Positions 52,094 through 59,569 of a DNA stretch of 64,000 nucleotides are shown here, piece by piece (the first letter of the stretch is position 1; every line of letters starts with the position of its first letter). The stretch covers positions 10,561 through 74,560 of the forward strand of contig JACKML010000011.1 in the NCBI GenBank assembly GCA_024235415.1, read 5' to 3'. The translations under genes and the position numbers were made by a program. This DNA comes from Chromatiaceae bacterium (GTDB taxonomy: Bacteria; Pseudomonadota; Gammaproteobacteria; Chromatiales; Chromatiaceae). Below the pieces are notes generated by a model. It searched no databases, was not told the DNA's origin, and saw nothing but the letters and a program-made list of their open reading frames with translations.

Positions 52094-53668
52094 TCAGCGA
52101 CGGCTGTGCAGGTCGCGCGGGCGCACGCCGGACAGCCACAAGACCCCAAGATAGCTGACGACGCCACCAACGACGAGGCCGATCAGCCACAGCACACGTT
52201 GCCCTCGACCGGCCCCGACCCACTCCGCCAGGTCGGGCGAGACGGACATGATCATTACGGCCAGCGCCAGCGCCGCGAGACCGACCTGCAGGGTCAGGCG
52301 CCGCCACCCGGATACCGGGCGGTAGGCCCCCTCGCGGCGCAGGCCGCGCAGCAACAGGAAGGCGTTCAGGTAGGCCGCCAGACTGGTCGCCAGCGCCAGC
52401 CCCGCATGCTGTAGCGGGTAGATGAACAGCAGATTGAGCAGCATGTTCGCCGCCATCGCGATCATGCCGATCCTCACCGGTGTGCGGGTGTCCTGGCGCG
52501 CGTAAAACCCCGGGGCCAGCACCTTGATCAGTACAAACGCCTGCAACCCCAATCCATAGGCCATCAGGCTGCGCTGCGCCATTGCCACGTCGTGCGCATC
52601 GAATGCTTCCGACTGAAACAGGGTCGCCATCATCGGCCCAGCCAGCATGATCAGGCCCACCGCGGCCGGCACACCGAACACGAACGCCGTACGCAGACCC
52701 CAGTCGAGCTCCCGCGAAAACGTTTCCGGCGCCGCCTCGGCCTGACGCCGCGACAGGCGCGGCAGGATAACAGTCGACAACGCAACACCCAGAATACCCA
52801 CTGGGAATTCCATCAGCCGGTCCGAGTAGTACAACCAGGAGATGCTACCGGACACCAGAAATGAAGCGAGGACGGTGTCGAGCAGCAGGTTGATCTGGGT
52901 GACAGATACCGCAAACATCGCCGGCACCATCAGTTTGAGTATTCGGCGCACCCCGGGGTCATGAAAGCCCGGACGCGGGCGCGGCAACAGTTTGAGCTTT
53001 GCCAGAAAGGGCAGTTGAAAGGTGAACTGGGCAATCCCGGCAATCAACACACCCCAGGCCAGCGCCACCACCCCCGGCTCCATCTGCGGTGCCAGCCACA
53101 GGGCCGCACCAATCAGGCACAGGTTCAGCAATACCGGTGTGAATGCCGGCACCGCGAAGCGATCGTGCGCATTCATGATGCCGCCGGCAAAGGCCGTCAG
53201 CGAGATGAAGAACAGATAGGGGAAGGTCAGGCGCAACATCTGTGCAGCCAGGTCGAGTTTGCCCGGATCGCCGTCGATCACCCAGCCGAGCGCGAACAGC
53301 GACACCACCAGGGGCGCAGCCACCACTCCGATCAGCGACACCGCCAGGGTCACCAGCCCCAGGCTGCCGGCGACATGGTCGACGAAATCCTTGAGTTCGC
53401 GATATTCGCGCTTGCTGCGGTACTCGGTCAGGACCGGGACGAACGCGGTGGCGAACGCGCCCTCCGCAAACAGCCGACGCAGGAAATTCGGGATCTTGAA
53501 GGCCACGAAAAACGCGTCGGTCTGCGCATTGGCACCGAATACCTGCGCCAGTACCAGATCGCGGACGAACCCGAGTATCCTCGACAGCAGGGTATGGGCG
53601 CCAACGGTGGACAAGGATCTGAGCAGGGACAGGGCCGGGTTCCTCCACAAAGCGGCGATTATAGGCAC
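52094..53668 (-). CDS. murJ: Lipid II flippase MurJ
   Basis: The membrane protein of about 510 residues has 14 helices and the MurJ hallmarks TLLSRILGFVRDLVLAQVFGA and RRLFAEGAFATAFVPVLTEYR. It flips lipid II in cell wall synthesis. The coordinates use the GTG at 53666-53668. A better-supported start may be a CTG at 53630-53632: it has GGAGG exactly eight bases upstream, gives MSLLRSLSTVGAHTLLSR, which aligns to the family N-terminus, and a length of 512, against 511 in E. coli. The GTG has no Shine-Dalgarno. lspA follows; rpsT is divergent. Confidence 0.94.
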   Translation of the reverse strand: MPIIAALWRNPALSLLRSLSTVGAHTLLSRILGFVRDLVLAQVFGANAQTDAFFVAFKIPNFLRRLFAEGAFATAFVPVLTEYRSKREYRELKDFVDHVAGSLGLVTLAVSLIGVVAAPLVVSLFALGWVIDGDPGKLDLAAQMLRLTFPYLFFISLTAFAGGIMNAHDRFAVPAFTPVLLNLCLIGAALWLAPQMEPGVVALAWGVLIAGIAQFTFQLPFLAKLKLLPRPRPGFHDPGVRRILKLMVPAMFAVSVTQINLLLDTVLASFLVSGSISWLYYSDRLMEFPVGILGVALSTVILPRLSRRQAEAAPETFSRELDWGLRTAFVFGVPAAVGLIMLAGPMMATLFQSEAFDAHDVAMAQRSLMAYGLGLQAFVLIKVLAPGFYARQDTRTPVRIGMIAMAANMLLNLLFIYPLQHAGLALATSLAAYLNAFLLLRGLRREGAYRPVSGWRRLTLQVGLAALALAVMIMSVSPDLAEWVGAGRGQRVLWLIGLVVGGVVSYLGVLWLSGVRPRDLHSRR

Positions 53669-53770
53669 ATGCGCCCATCGATTTGCTGCCCGCGTGAGAC
53701 TTGACAGGGGGGCTGCAGATCCACATAATCTCGCGTCTTTCGTGAATGCCGATGTATCAGGAGACCTGAA

Positions 53771-54031
53771 TTGGCCAACTCAGAACAAGCCCGTAAGCGC
53801 GCCCGCCAGGCAGAGAAGCACCGCCAGCAGAACGCCGGCCGCCGCAGCATGATGCGCACTGAGGTCAAAAAAGTGATCAAGGCCATCGATGCCGGTGACA
53901 AGACCGCCGCCGAAGGCGCCTTCAAGACCGCCGCCCCGCTGCTCGACAGCATGGCTACCAAGGGCTTGATTCACAAGAACAAGGCTGCCCGGCACAAGAG
54001 CCGCCTGAACGCGAAGATCCGCGCACTCTGA
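53771..54031 (+). CDS. rpsT: 30S ribosomal protein S20
   Basis: The 86-residue protein starts at a TTG, preceded by AGGAG at seven to eight bases. A UUG start is also used by rpsT in E. coli, where S20 represses its own translation; the shared rare codon suggests that control is kept here. The sequence (MANSEQARKRARQAEKHRQQNAGRRSMMRT...KGLIHKNKAARHKSRLNAKIRAL) is typical. It has its own terminator at 54051-54077 and is divergent from murJ. Confidence 0.98.
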   Translation: MANSEQARKRARQAEKHRQQNAGRRSMMRTEVKKVIKAIDAGDKTAAEGAFKTAAPLLDSMATKGLIHKNKAARHKSRLNAKIRAL

Positions 54032-54050
54032 GCGCCGTCTTTCGCGGACG

Positions 54051-54077
54051 AAAAAACCGGCCAGTGGCCGGTTTTTT
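54051..54077 (+). terminator. Rho-independent terminator of rpsT
   Basis: CCGGCC (54057-54062) pairs with GGCCGG (54066-54071) across AGT, flanked by six A and six T. It cleanly separates rpsT from the sRNA candidate that follows. Confidence 0.93.
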
Positions 54078-54102
54078 ATTGCCCAGCCAAAGTGCCTGCG
54101 CT

Positions 54103-54122
54103 GTGTAGGATTTTTCCTACAC
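54103..54122 (+). promoter_or_regulatory. GacA/UvrY-like upstream activating palindrome
   Basis: The sequence TGTAGGATTTTTCCTACA (54104-54121) is a perfect palindrome inside GTGTAGGA-TTTT-TCCTACAC. It matches the layout TGTAAG-N6-CTTACA known for response regulators of the GacA/UvrY family, with G for A at the inner position. It lies about 50 bases before the likely start of the GGA-rich RNA at 54172. Possible -10 hexamers lie near 54159-54166 (TCTATG or TATGTC). Confidence 0.6.
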
Positions 54123-54171
54123 CGGCTGATGACGCGCGTTCTATCTGCGCATGGCGGGTCTATGTCACAGT

Positions 54172-54302
54172 CAAGATGTCGTCGAAAAGGACTCAAAGGA
54201 CTGCGTTATGCGCCAGGAGGCGCCGCAAGGACCAAGGAGTTTGCCAACCAAGCCTGACGACATCTGAACCCTGGGCGAACGGATCCGCCCGGGGTTTTTT
54301 TT
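54172..54302 (+). ncRNA. Candidate CsrB/RsmY-type sRNA that sequesters CsrA/RsmA
   Basis: Sequence features: six GGA motifs, at 54189-54191, 54198-54200, 54216-54218, 54229-54231, 54236-54238 and 54281-54283, mostly in AAGGA contexts. One lies in the AGGA loop of a perfect hairpin (GCGCC 54210-54214, GGCGC 54219-54223), the ideal CsrA target. Another lies in the loop of the terminator (stem 54269-54277 with 54286-54294, then eight T). A perfect 10-bp helix (54174-54183 with 54256-54265) closes the 5' and middle parts. The length of about 130 nt is close to RsmY and RsmZ. No protein frame here looks coding. The identification is inference, based on structure, motif density and the upstream palindrome. 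Confidence 0.7.
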
Positions 54303-54341
54303 CGACCGCCCGCGATGGCGGCGAATTCGTTTGATGAGGCG

Positions 54342-55463
54342 CTAAAGCAGTACCAGATTGTCGCGGTGGATCAACTCATCCTCGTCGACGTAGCCGAGGA
54401 TCTGTGCGATCTCGCTCGACGGACGACCTTTGATCTGGCGTGCTTCGCCGGCGCCGTAGTTGACCAGGCCGCGCGCAAATTCGCGCCCGTCTTCTCCGAC
54501 ACAGACCACCATCTCGCCGCGACGGAATTCACCGAGGACTTCCTTGACGCCGACGGCGAGCAGGCTGCGTCCGGACTCACGCAGCACGCGTACCGCCCCG
54601 GCATCCAACACCAGCCGCCCCTTGGCCTGCAACTGCCCCGCCAGCCAGCGCTTGCGCGCCGCATCCGGTCCGTGCGATGGCGTCAGCAGGGTGCCGAGTT
54701 CATCACCCGCCTTGAGACGCTGCAGGACCTGCTCGGTCCGCCCGTAGGCGATCACGGTCGCACTGCCGGAGCGCGCCGCCAGACGCGCGGCACGCAACTT
54801 GGTTTGCATGCCGCCGCGGCCGAGCAGCCCACCATCACCGGCCATGCCATCCAACGCGCTGTCACCGGCCATTGCGTGCGAAACCAGTGTGGCGCCCGGA
54901 TTGGCGCGCGGATCGGCGTCGTACAGTCCCTGCTGATCGGTCAACAGGACCAGCAGGTCGGCCTCGATCAGGTTGGCGACCAGCGCCGCCAGGGTATCGT
55001 TGTCACCCAGCCGCAGCTCCTCGTTGGCCACCGCGTCGTTCTCGTTGACTACCGGCACAACACCGAAACCGACCAGCGCGCGCAGGGTGCTGCGCGCATT
55101 GAGGTAGCGGCGCCGGTCGGACAGGTCGTCGTGCGTCAGCAGCACCTGGGCGGTATGCAGGCCGCGACGCTGAAAACAGCTCTCCCACGCCTGCACCAGA
55201 CCCATCTGGCCGATTGCAGCGGCGGCCTGCAGCTCATGCAGGCTGGCCGGCCGACGGGTCCAGCCCATGCGCTTCATGCCTTCGGCTACCGCGCCGGAGG
55301 ACACAATCACCACCTCGTTGCCGGCCGCCATCAGGTCCGCCACCTGGTCGACCCATTGACCGAGGCGTTCACGGTCCAGTCCCTTGCCGTCACCGGTTAT
55401 CAGGGCACTGCCGATCTTGACCACCCAGCGATGGGTTGTTCTCAAGCGATCACGCATCATCAT
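54342..55463 (-). CDS. proB: Glutamate 5-kinase ProB
   Basis: The 373-residue enzyme phosphorylates glutamate in proline synthesis. The kinase domain carries VVKIGSALITGDGKGLDRERLGQWVDQV, EVVIVSSGAVAEGMKRMGW and VPVVNENDAVANEELRLGDNDTLAALVANLIEADLLVLLTDQQGLYDADPR. A C-terminal PUA domain follows (KGRLVLDAGAVRVLRESGRSLLAVGVKEV). Three adjacent ATGs make the exact start uncertain; the first overlaps the obgE stop by one base (TGATG). No proA is adjacent. Confidence 0.96.
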   Translation of the reverse strand: MMMRDRLRTTHRWVVKIGSALITGDGKGLDRERLGQWVDQVADLMAAGNEVVIVSSGAVAEGMKRMGWTRRPASLHELQAAAAIGQMGLVQAWESCFQRRGLHTAQVLLTHDDLSDRRRYLNARSTLRALVGFGVVPVVNENDAVANEELRLGDNDTLAALVANLIEADLLVLLTDQQGLYDADPRANPGATLVSHAMAGDSALDGMAGDGGLLGRGGMQTKLRAARLAARSGSATVIAYGRTEQVLQRLKAGDELGTLLTPSHGPDAARKRWLAGQLQAKGRLVLDAGAVRVLRESGRSLLAVGVKEVLGEFRRGEMVVCVGEDGREFARGLVNYGAGEARQIKGRPSSEIAQILGYVDEDELIHRDNLVLL

Positions 55464-56530
55464 CAGCCAAGCGGGTCGTATGGCGCGTCTTCGACCACGG
55501 TCGAACTGGCCTGTTCGGCGGCACGCATTGCCTCCAGGCGAGCTGCCAGGGCCTGAACCAAGGGGTCGAGTCCTTTGCGCGTAATTGAGGATATGGCAAA
55601 CACCGGGCCGTCCCAGGCCAGCTCCGTGAGCAGGGCGCCCTGCCGCGCGGCAAATTCCTCCTCGTCCAGCAGATCGCGCTTGGTCAACACCAGCCAGCGC
55701 TCGCGTTGCGACAGATCATGGCCGAACTTCTCGACCTCGGCCCATATCGTGCGCACCGCCTCGGAGGGCGACGACTCGTCCATTGGCGCCATGTCGACCA
55801 GGTGCAGCAGCAGCCGGGTGCGTGACAGATGTTTGAGAAACTGGATACCCAGACCCGCTCCTTCGGCTGCACCCTCGATCACACCGGGGATATCGGCAAT
55901 CACGAAGCTGCGGTCCTGCCCGGCGCGCACCACGCCCAGATTCGGGTAGAGCGTGGTGAAGGGGTAGTCTGCGACCTTCGGACGGGCACTCGAAACCGCA
56001 GTAATCAGGCTCGACTTGCCGGCGTTCGGCAGCCCCAGAAGGCCGACATCCGCCAGCAACACCAGCTCCATGTGCAGTGTGCGGCGCTCGCCAGGGGTCC
56101 CGTTGGTCGACTGCCGCGGCGCACGGTTGGTACTGCTCTTGAAATGGATGTTGCCCAGGCCATGAGTGCCACCGCGCGCCACCAGCAACTGGTCGCCGTG
56201 CGCCATCACCTCGCCGATGAACTCCTCGGTGTCGGCATCGAGTACGCGCGTCCCGACCGGCACGCGGATGTTGATACTCTCGCCCTTGTGCCCGGTCATC
56301 TGCCGCCCCATGCCATTTTGCCCGCGCTCGGCGCGGTGATGGCGTTGATGGCGGAAATCGACCAGCGTATTGAGGCCACTGTCGGCCACCAGGAACACAT
56401 GACCACCGTCACCACCGTCACCGCCATCCGGGCCGCCTTTGGGAATAAACTTCTCGCGGCGAAAACTTACGCAGCCGTTCCCGCCGTCGCCGGCCTCGAC
56501 CTTGATAATCGCCTCATCGACAAACTTCAT
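55463..56530 (-). CDS. obgE: Ribosome-assembly GTPase ObgE/CgtA
   Basis: The 355-residue GTPase has the glycine-rich Obg domain (FVDEAIIKVEAGDGGNGCVSFRREKFIPKGGPDGGDGGDGG) and the G domain: G1 GLPNAGKSSLITAV, G3 DIPGVIEGA and G4 VLTKRDLL. It associates with the 50S subunit and with stress signalling. rplU-rpmA-obgE-proB order is standard, although a terminator lies between rpmA and obgE here. Confidence 0.97.
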   Translation of the reverse strand: MKFVDEAIIKVEAGDGGNGCVSFRREKFIPKGGPDGGDGGDGGHVFLVADSGLNTLVDFRHQRHHRAERGQNGMGRQMTGHKGESINIRVPVGTRVLDADTEEFIGEVMAHGDQLLVARGGTHGLGNIHFKSSTNRAPRQSTNGTPGERRTLHMELVLLADVGLLGLPNAGKSSLITAVSSARPKVADYPFTTLYPNLGVVRAGQDRSFVIADIPGVIEGAAEGAGLGIQFLKHLSRTRLLLHLVDMAPMDESSPSEAVRTIWAEVEKFGHDLSQRERWLVLTKRDLLDEEEFAARQGALLTELAWDGPVFAISSITRKGLDPLVQALAARLEAMRAAEQASSTVVEDAPYDPLG

Positions 56531-56578
56531 CGGCTTTTCGCCATCCCCTCGCTACGCAATGCACGCGCCCTGTAAACG

Positions 56579-56606
56579 AAAAAAGCCCCGTCATACGACG
56601 AGGCCT
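56579..56606 (-). terminator. Rho-independent terminator after rpmA
   Basis: On the minus strand GCCTCGTC (56604-56597) pairs with GACGGGGC (56592-56585) around a four-base loop and is followed by six T (56584-56579). It would limit transcription from rplU-rpmA into obgE. Confidence 0.88.
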
Positions 56607-56633
56607 TTTCGCGCAAACCTTTTCGACAGCGGA

Positions 56634-56891
56634 TCAGGCCGGATCGATACTCACAAACTTCCGGCTGTTCGGACCCTTGGTCTCGAACCGAACCACGCCG
56701 TCAGCCTTGGCGAACAGGGTGTGGTCCTTGCCGCAACCGACGTTGACGCCGGGATGCACCCGGGTGCCACGCTGGCGAATGATGATACCGCCGGCAGTGA
56801 TTACCTGACCGCCAAAGACCTTGACGCCAAGTCGTTTGGATTCTGAATCGCGGCCGTTCTTGGAGCTGCCGCCTGCTTTTTTGTGTGCCAT
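56634..56891 (-). CDS. rpmA: 50S ribosomal protein L27
   Basis: The 85-residue protein begins MAHKKAGGSSKNGRDSESKRLGVKVFGGQ and contains AGGIIIRQRGTRVHPGVNVGCGKDHTLFAKADGVV, which is standard L27. I chose the ATG that gives the canonical AHKKAGG start. It lies 13 bases after rplU. Confidence 0.98.
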   Translation of the reverse strand: MAHKKAGGSSKNGRDSESKRLGVKVFGGQVITAGGIIIRQRGTRVHPGVNVGCGKDHTLFAKADGVVRFETKGPNSRKFVSIDPA

Positions 56892-56904
56892 GGTGGACTC
56901 TCCC

Positions 56905-57219
56905 TCAACCGGCGCTGATGCCGGTAACTTCAATCTCGGTGAAGGCCTGGCGATGGCCCTGGCGCTTCATGTGATGCTTGCGACGACGGAACTTCACGAT
57001 CATGACCTTCTTGCCACGACCATGCGCCTTGACGGTCGCGGTGACCTTGCTGCCATCCAGGTAAGGCGCGCCGACTTTGACATTGTCACCGTCAGCCACC
57101 ATCAGGACTTTACCAAGCTCGACGCTGGCGCCTTCTTCGGCATCGATTTTTTCTACTTTAAGGGTCGAACCCTGGGCAACCCGGTATTGCTTGCCCCCGG
57201 TCTGGATAACGGCGTACAT
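56905..57219 (-). CDS. rplU: 50S ribosomal protein L21
   Basis: The 104-residue protein begins MYAVIQTGGKQYRVAQGSTLKVEKIDAEEG and ends TGISAG. It contains VKVGAPYLDGSKVTATVKAHGRGKKVMIVKFRRRKHHMKRQGHRQAFTEIEV, which is standard L21. The gap to the divergent ispB is 205 bases and holds both promoters; I see no leader structure I can name. Confidence 0.98.
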   Translation of the reverse strand: MYAVIQTGGKQYRVAQGSTLKVEKIDAEEGASVELGKVLMVADGDNVKVGAPYLDGSKVTATVKAHGRGKKVMIVKFRRRKHHMKRQGHRQAFTEIEVTGISAG

Positions 57220-57424
57220 GACCGCACAATCTCCCTTGAATCTGAAACGGGTCGGCGACACTGAGGTGCCGACGAAAGACGCGGAATTCTATAGACGGAT
57301 CAACCACACGTCAACACCAGCGCTGCATCGCGACGGCACTGGCTACGCAACATGGGCGCTTGACACGAAGAAACTGCGTTCCATAGGATGCCACGCAGTT
57401 TTTTGCCCGGAAAATCCGCCCCTT

Positions 57425-58393
57425 ATGGAGTTCACCAGCATTCGCGAGTTGATCGAGCCCGATCTCAAGGCGACCGATGCCCTGATCCTCGATCGCCTCA
57501 GCTCCGACGTGGTGCTGATCAATCAGATCGGCCATTACATCGTCAACAGCGGCGGCAAACGCCTGCGCCCGGTGATCGTACTGCTGGCCGCACGCGCGCT
57601 CGGCTACCAGGGTTCGGCACACATCGACCTGGCCGCAATCGTCGAGTTCATCCATACCGCCACGCTGCTTCACGACGACGTGGTCGACGATTCGGAACAA
57701 CGGCGCAACCGCGATACCGCCAACGCAGTGTGGGGCAACGCGGCCAGCGTGCTGGTGGGCGACTTTCTGTATTCGCGCGCCTTCGAAATGATGGTCGCGG
57801 TGGATTCGATGCGCGTCATGGAGGTGCTGTCGCACGCCACCAACCGGATCGCCGAAGGCGAGGTGCTGCAGTTGTTGAACTGCAATGACCCGGACACCGA
57901 CGAGCAACGCTACCGCGAGGTGATCCTGCGCAAGACCGCAACGCTGTTCGAGGCCGGGGCACGCCTCGGCGCCATCATCAGCGGCGCAGACAGCGCCACC
58001 GAAGAGGCACTGGCTGCCTACGGTCTGCACCTGGGCATGGCATTCCAGATGATCGACGACGCCCTGGACTATGGCTCATCAGGGGTCGATATCGGCAAGA
58101 ACCTTGGTGACGACCTGGCCGAAGGCAAGCCGACCCTGCCGCTGATCCGTGCCATCGATCAGAGTGACGCAGCCACCCGCGACATGCTGCGCGGAGTGAT
58201 CGAAAACGGTGGCACTGAACGCATAGAAGAGGTGCTTCAGGCGATTGAATCGACCGATGCGATCGCTTACACTGCGCGGCTCGCGGCGGACGAGGCAGCC
58301 ATCGCCAAACAGGCACTGGACGCCCTTCCCGCATCGAGTTTTCGCAATGCCCTCGCGGCGGTTGCGGATTTTTCAGTCGATCGGTCTTTCTGA
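57425..58393 (+). CDS. ispB: Octaprenyl diphosphate synthase IspB
   Basis: The 322-residue trans-prenyltransferase extends isoprenoids for ubiquinone. Both Asp-rich motifs are intact: LLHDDVVDDSEQRR and QMIDDALDYGSS. NSGGKRLRPVIVLLAARALG and NLGDDLAEGKPTLPLI are also standard. I use the ATG at 57425 (MEFTSIRELIEPDLKATDALI), one residue shorter than E. coli IspB; the frame is open for another 116 codons upstream but overlaps rplU. It is divergent from rplU, as in E. coli. Confidence 0.96.
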   Translation: MEFTSIRELIEPDLKATDALILDRLSSDVVLINQIGHYIVNSGGKRLRPVIVLLAARALGYQGSAHIDLAAIVEFIHTATLLHDDVVDDSEQRRNRDTANAVWGNAASVLVGDFLYSRAFEMMVAVDSMRVMEVLSHATNRIAEGEVLQLLNCNDPDTDEQRYREVILRKTATLFEAGARLGAIISGADSATEEALAAYGLHLGMAFQMIDDALDYGSSGVDIGKNLGDDLAEGKPTLPLIRAIDQSDAATRDMLRGVIENGGTERIEEVLQAIESTDAIAYTARLAADEAAIAKQALDALPASSFRNALAAVADFSVDRSF

Positions 58394-58507
58394 CGCGTGG
58401 GTCCCCGATATTGCGGACTGATCGCGGTTGTTCGGATACGACAGAACGGGGCGATTGAACTGGATGATTGAAGACTGAAGGCATCGAACTGCCTGACAGT
58501 CGCATTT

Positions 58508-58584
58508 CGGAGTGTAGCTCAGCTTGGTAGAGCACCACGTTCGGGACGTGGGGGTCGTAGGTTCGAATCCTATCACTCCGACCA
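58508..58584 (+). tRNA. tRNA-Pro (anticodon CGG)
   Basis: The acceptor CGGAGTG pairs with CACTCCG, the anticodon stem CCACG/CGTGG flanks loop TTCGGGA, the T arm is GTAGGTTCGAATCCTAT, and CCA is encoded. The C1 start is typical of bacterial tRNA-Pro. It is followed by a terminator at 58595. Confidence 0.97.
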
Positions 58585-58594
58585 ATTCAGGCGG

Positions 58595-58621
58595 AAAAGC
58601 AGCCCTCGCGGCTGCTTTTTT
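58595..58621 (+). terminator. Rho-independent terminator of tRNA-Pro
   Basis: AAAAGCAGCC (58595-58604) pairs with GGCTGCTTTT (58610-58619) across a five-base loop, followed by further T. Confidence 0.93.
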
Positions 58622-58735
58622 GCTGTTGGCACAGCTCAGGCAATTCCCCTGATTTTCCCGTCAGAACCGACCAAAACGTTTCACCCTGCCCTATTGTCTA
58701 GGTAAACACCACAAACCAAGGCCGGGGATGCCGCC

Positions 58736-59518
58736 ATGGCGACAACCGATACACCCAATTCACCCGTTTACCCTGTGATGACGCTGCCACCACGGCGCAA
58801 GCTGGCGCGCAACGCCGCGCTGGCGTGGCTGCGTGAGGGGTATCGTTACATGGGACGCGCCCGTGGGGTGTCGATGGCCTATGGTACGGTGTTCGCCGCC
58901 ATCGGCATGCTGATCACCTGGCTCGGATTCAATCGCCCCCAATTCGTTTTGACGTTCTGGACCGGCTTTCTGCTGGTCGGCCCGTTGTTCGCCATGGGGC
59001 TATACCGAATCGCTCAACTGCAGGACCGCGGCGAGACGATCCGGTTCAGTGCATGCATGGGCGCATTGCGCAAGCGACTGGGCTCGGTCGCACTGTTCTC
59101 GCTGCTGCTGAGCCTGGTCATGATCGCCTGGATCCGCTTCTCGACCCTGGCGGCGGCACTCTACATCGGCAACATCGCCGGCAGCTCGGGGTTCATCGCC
59201 GCGCTCGCCTCTCCAGAGGGAATCGGATTTCTGGCCGTGCTGTTCGGCGTCGGTGCCGTATTCGCCGCACTGATGTTCGCACTGACCGCCTGGTCACTGC
59301 CGATGGTGCTCGACGCACGCGTTGATTTCGGTACCGCTGTCGTGACCAGCGTCAAGGCCGCCATAGAACAGCCGCTGCCAATGCTTACCTGGGGTGCCGC
59401 GGTTGCGGGCCTGACGATCATCGGCATGCTGACGTTCTTCTTGGCCTTTGTCGTTATCTTCCCGTGGTTGGGTTACGCCACCTGGGCCGGCTACAAGGAC
59501 CTGTTTGCCCGCGACTGA
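58736..59518 (+). CDS. DUF2189 family inner membrane protein
   Basis: The 260-residue protein has about six membrane helices. It matches DUF2189, with MAYGTVFAAIGMLITWLGF, FVLTFWTGFLLVGPLFAMGLYRIAQLQDRGETI, LFGVGAVFAALMFALTAWSLPMVLDARVDFGTAVVTSVKAAIEQP and FPWLGYATWAGYKDLF. No function is known; members often sit near respiratory or denitrification genes, but not here. It is convergent with amtB. Confidence 0.88.
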   Translation: MATTDTPNSPVYPVMTLPPRRKLARNAALAWLREGYRYMGRARGVSMAYGTVFAAIGMLITWLGFNRPQFVLTFWTGFLLVGPLFAMGLYRIAQLQDRGETIRFSACMGALRKRLGSVALFSLLLSLVMIAWIRFSTLAAALYIGNIAGSSGFIAALASPEGIGFLAVLFGVGAVFAALMFALTAWSLPMVLDARVDFGTAVVTSVKAAIEQPLPMLTWGAAVAGLTIIGMLTFFLAFVVIFPWLGYATWAGYKDLFARD

Positions 59519-59569
59519 ATGCGCAAAGGGGGGATCCATCCACCCCTTTGCAACGCACCGACAGGCAGT

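Noticed and set aside
54092..54334. 80-codon frame across the sRNA candidate
   Set aside because: It starts without a ribosome site, spans two terminator structures and has no coding bias. The RNA structure explains the conservation-like features better.
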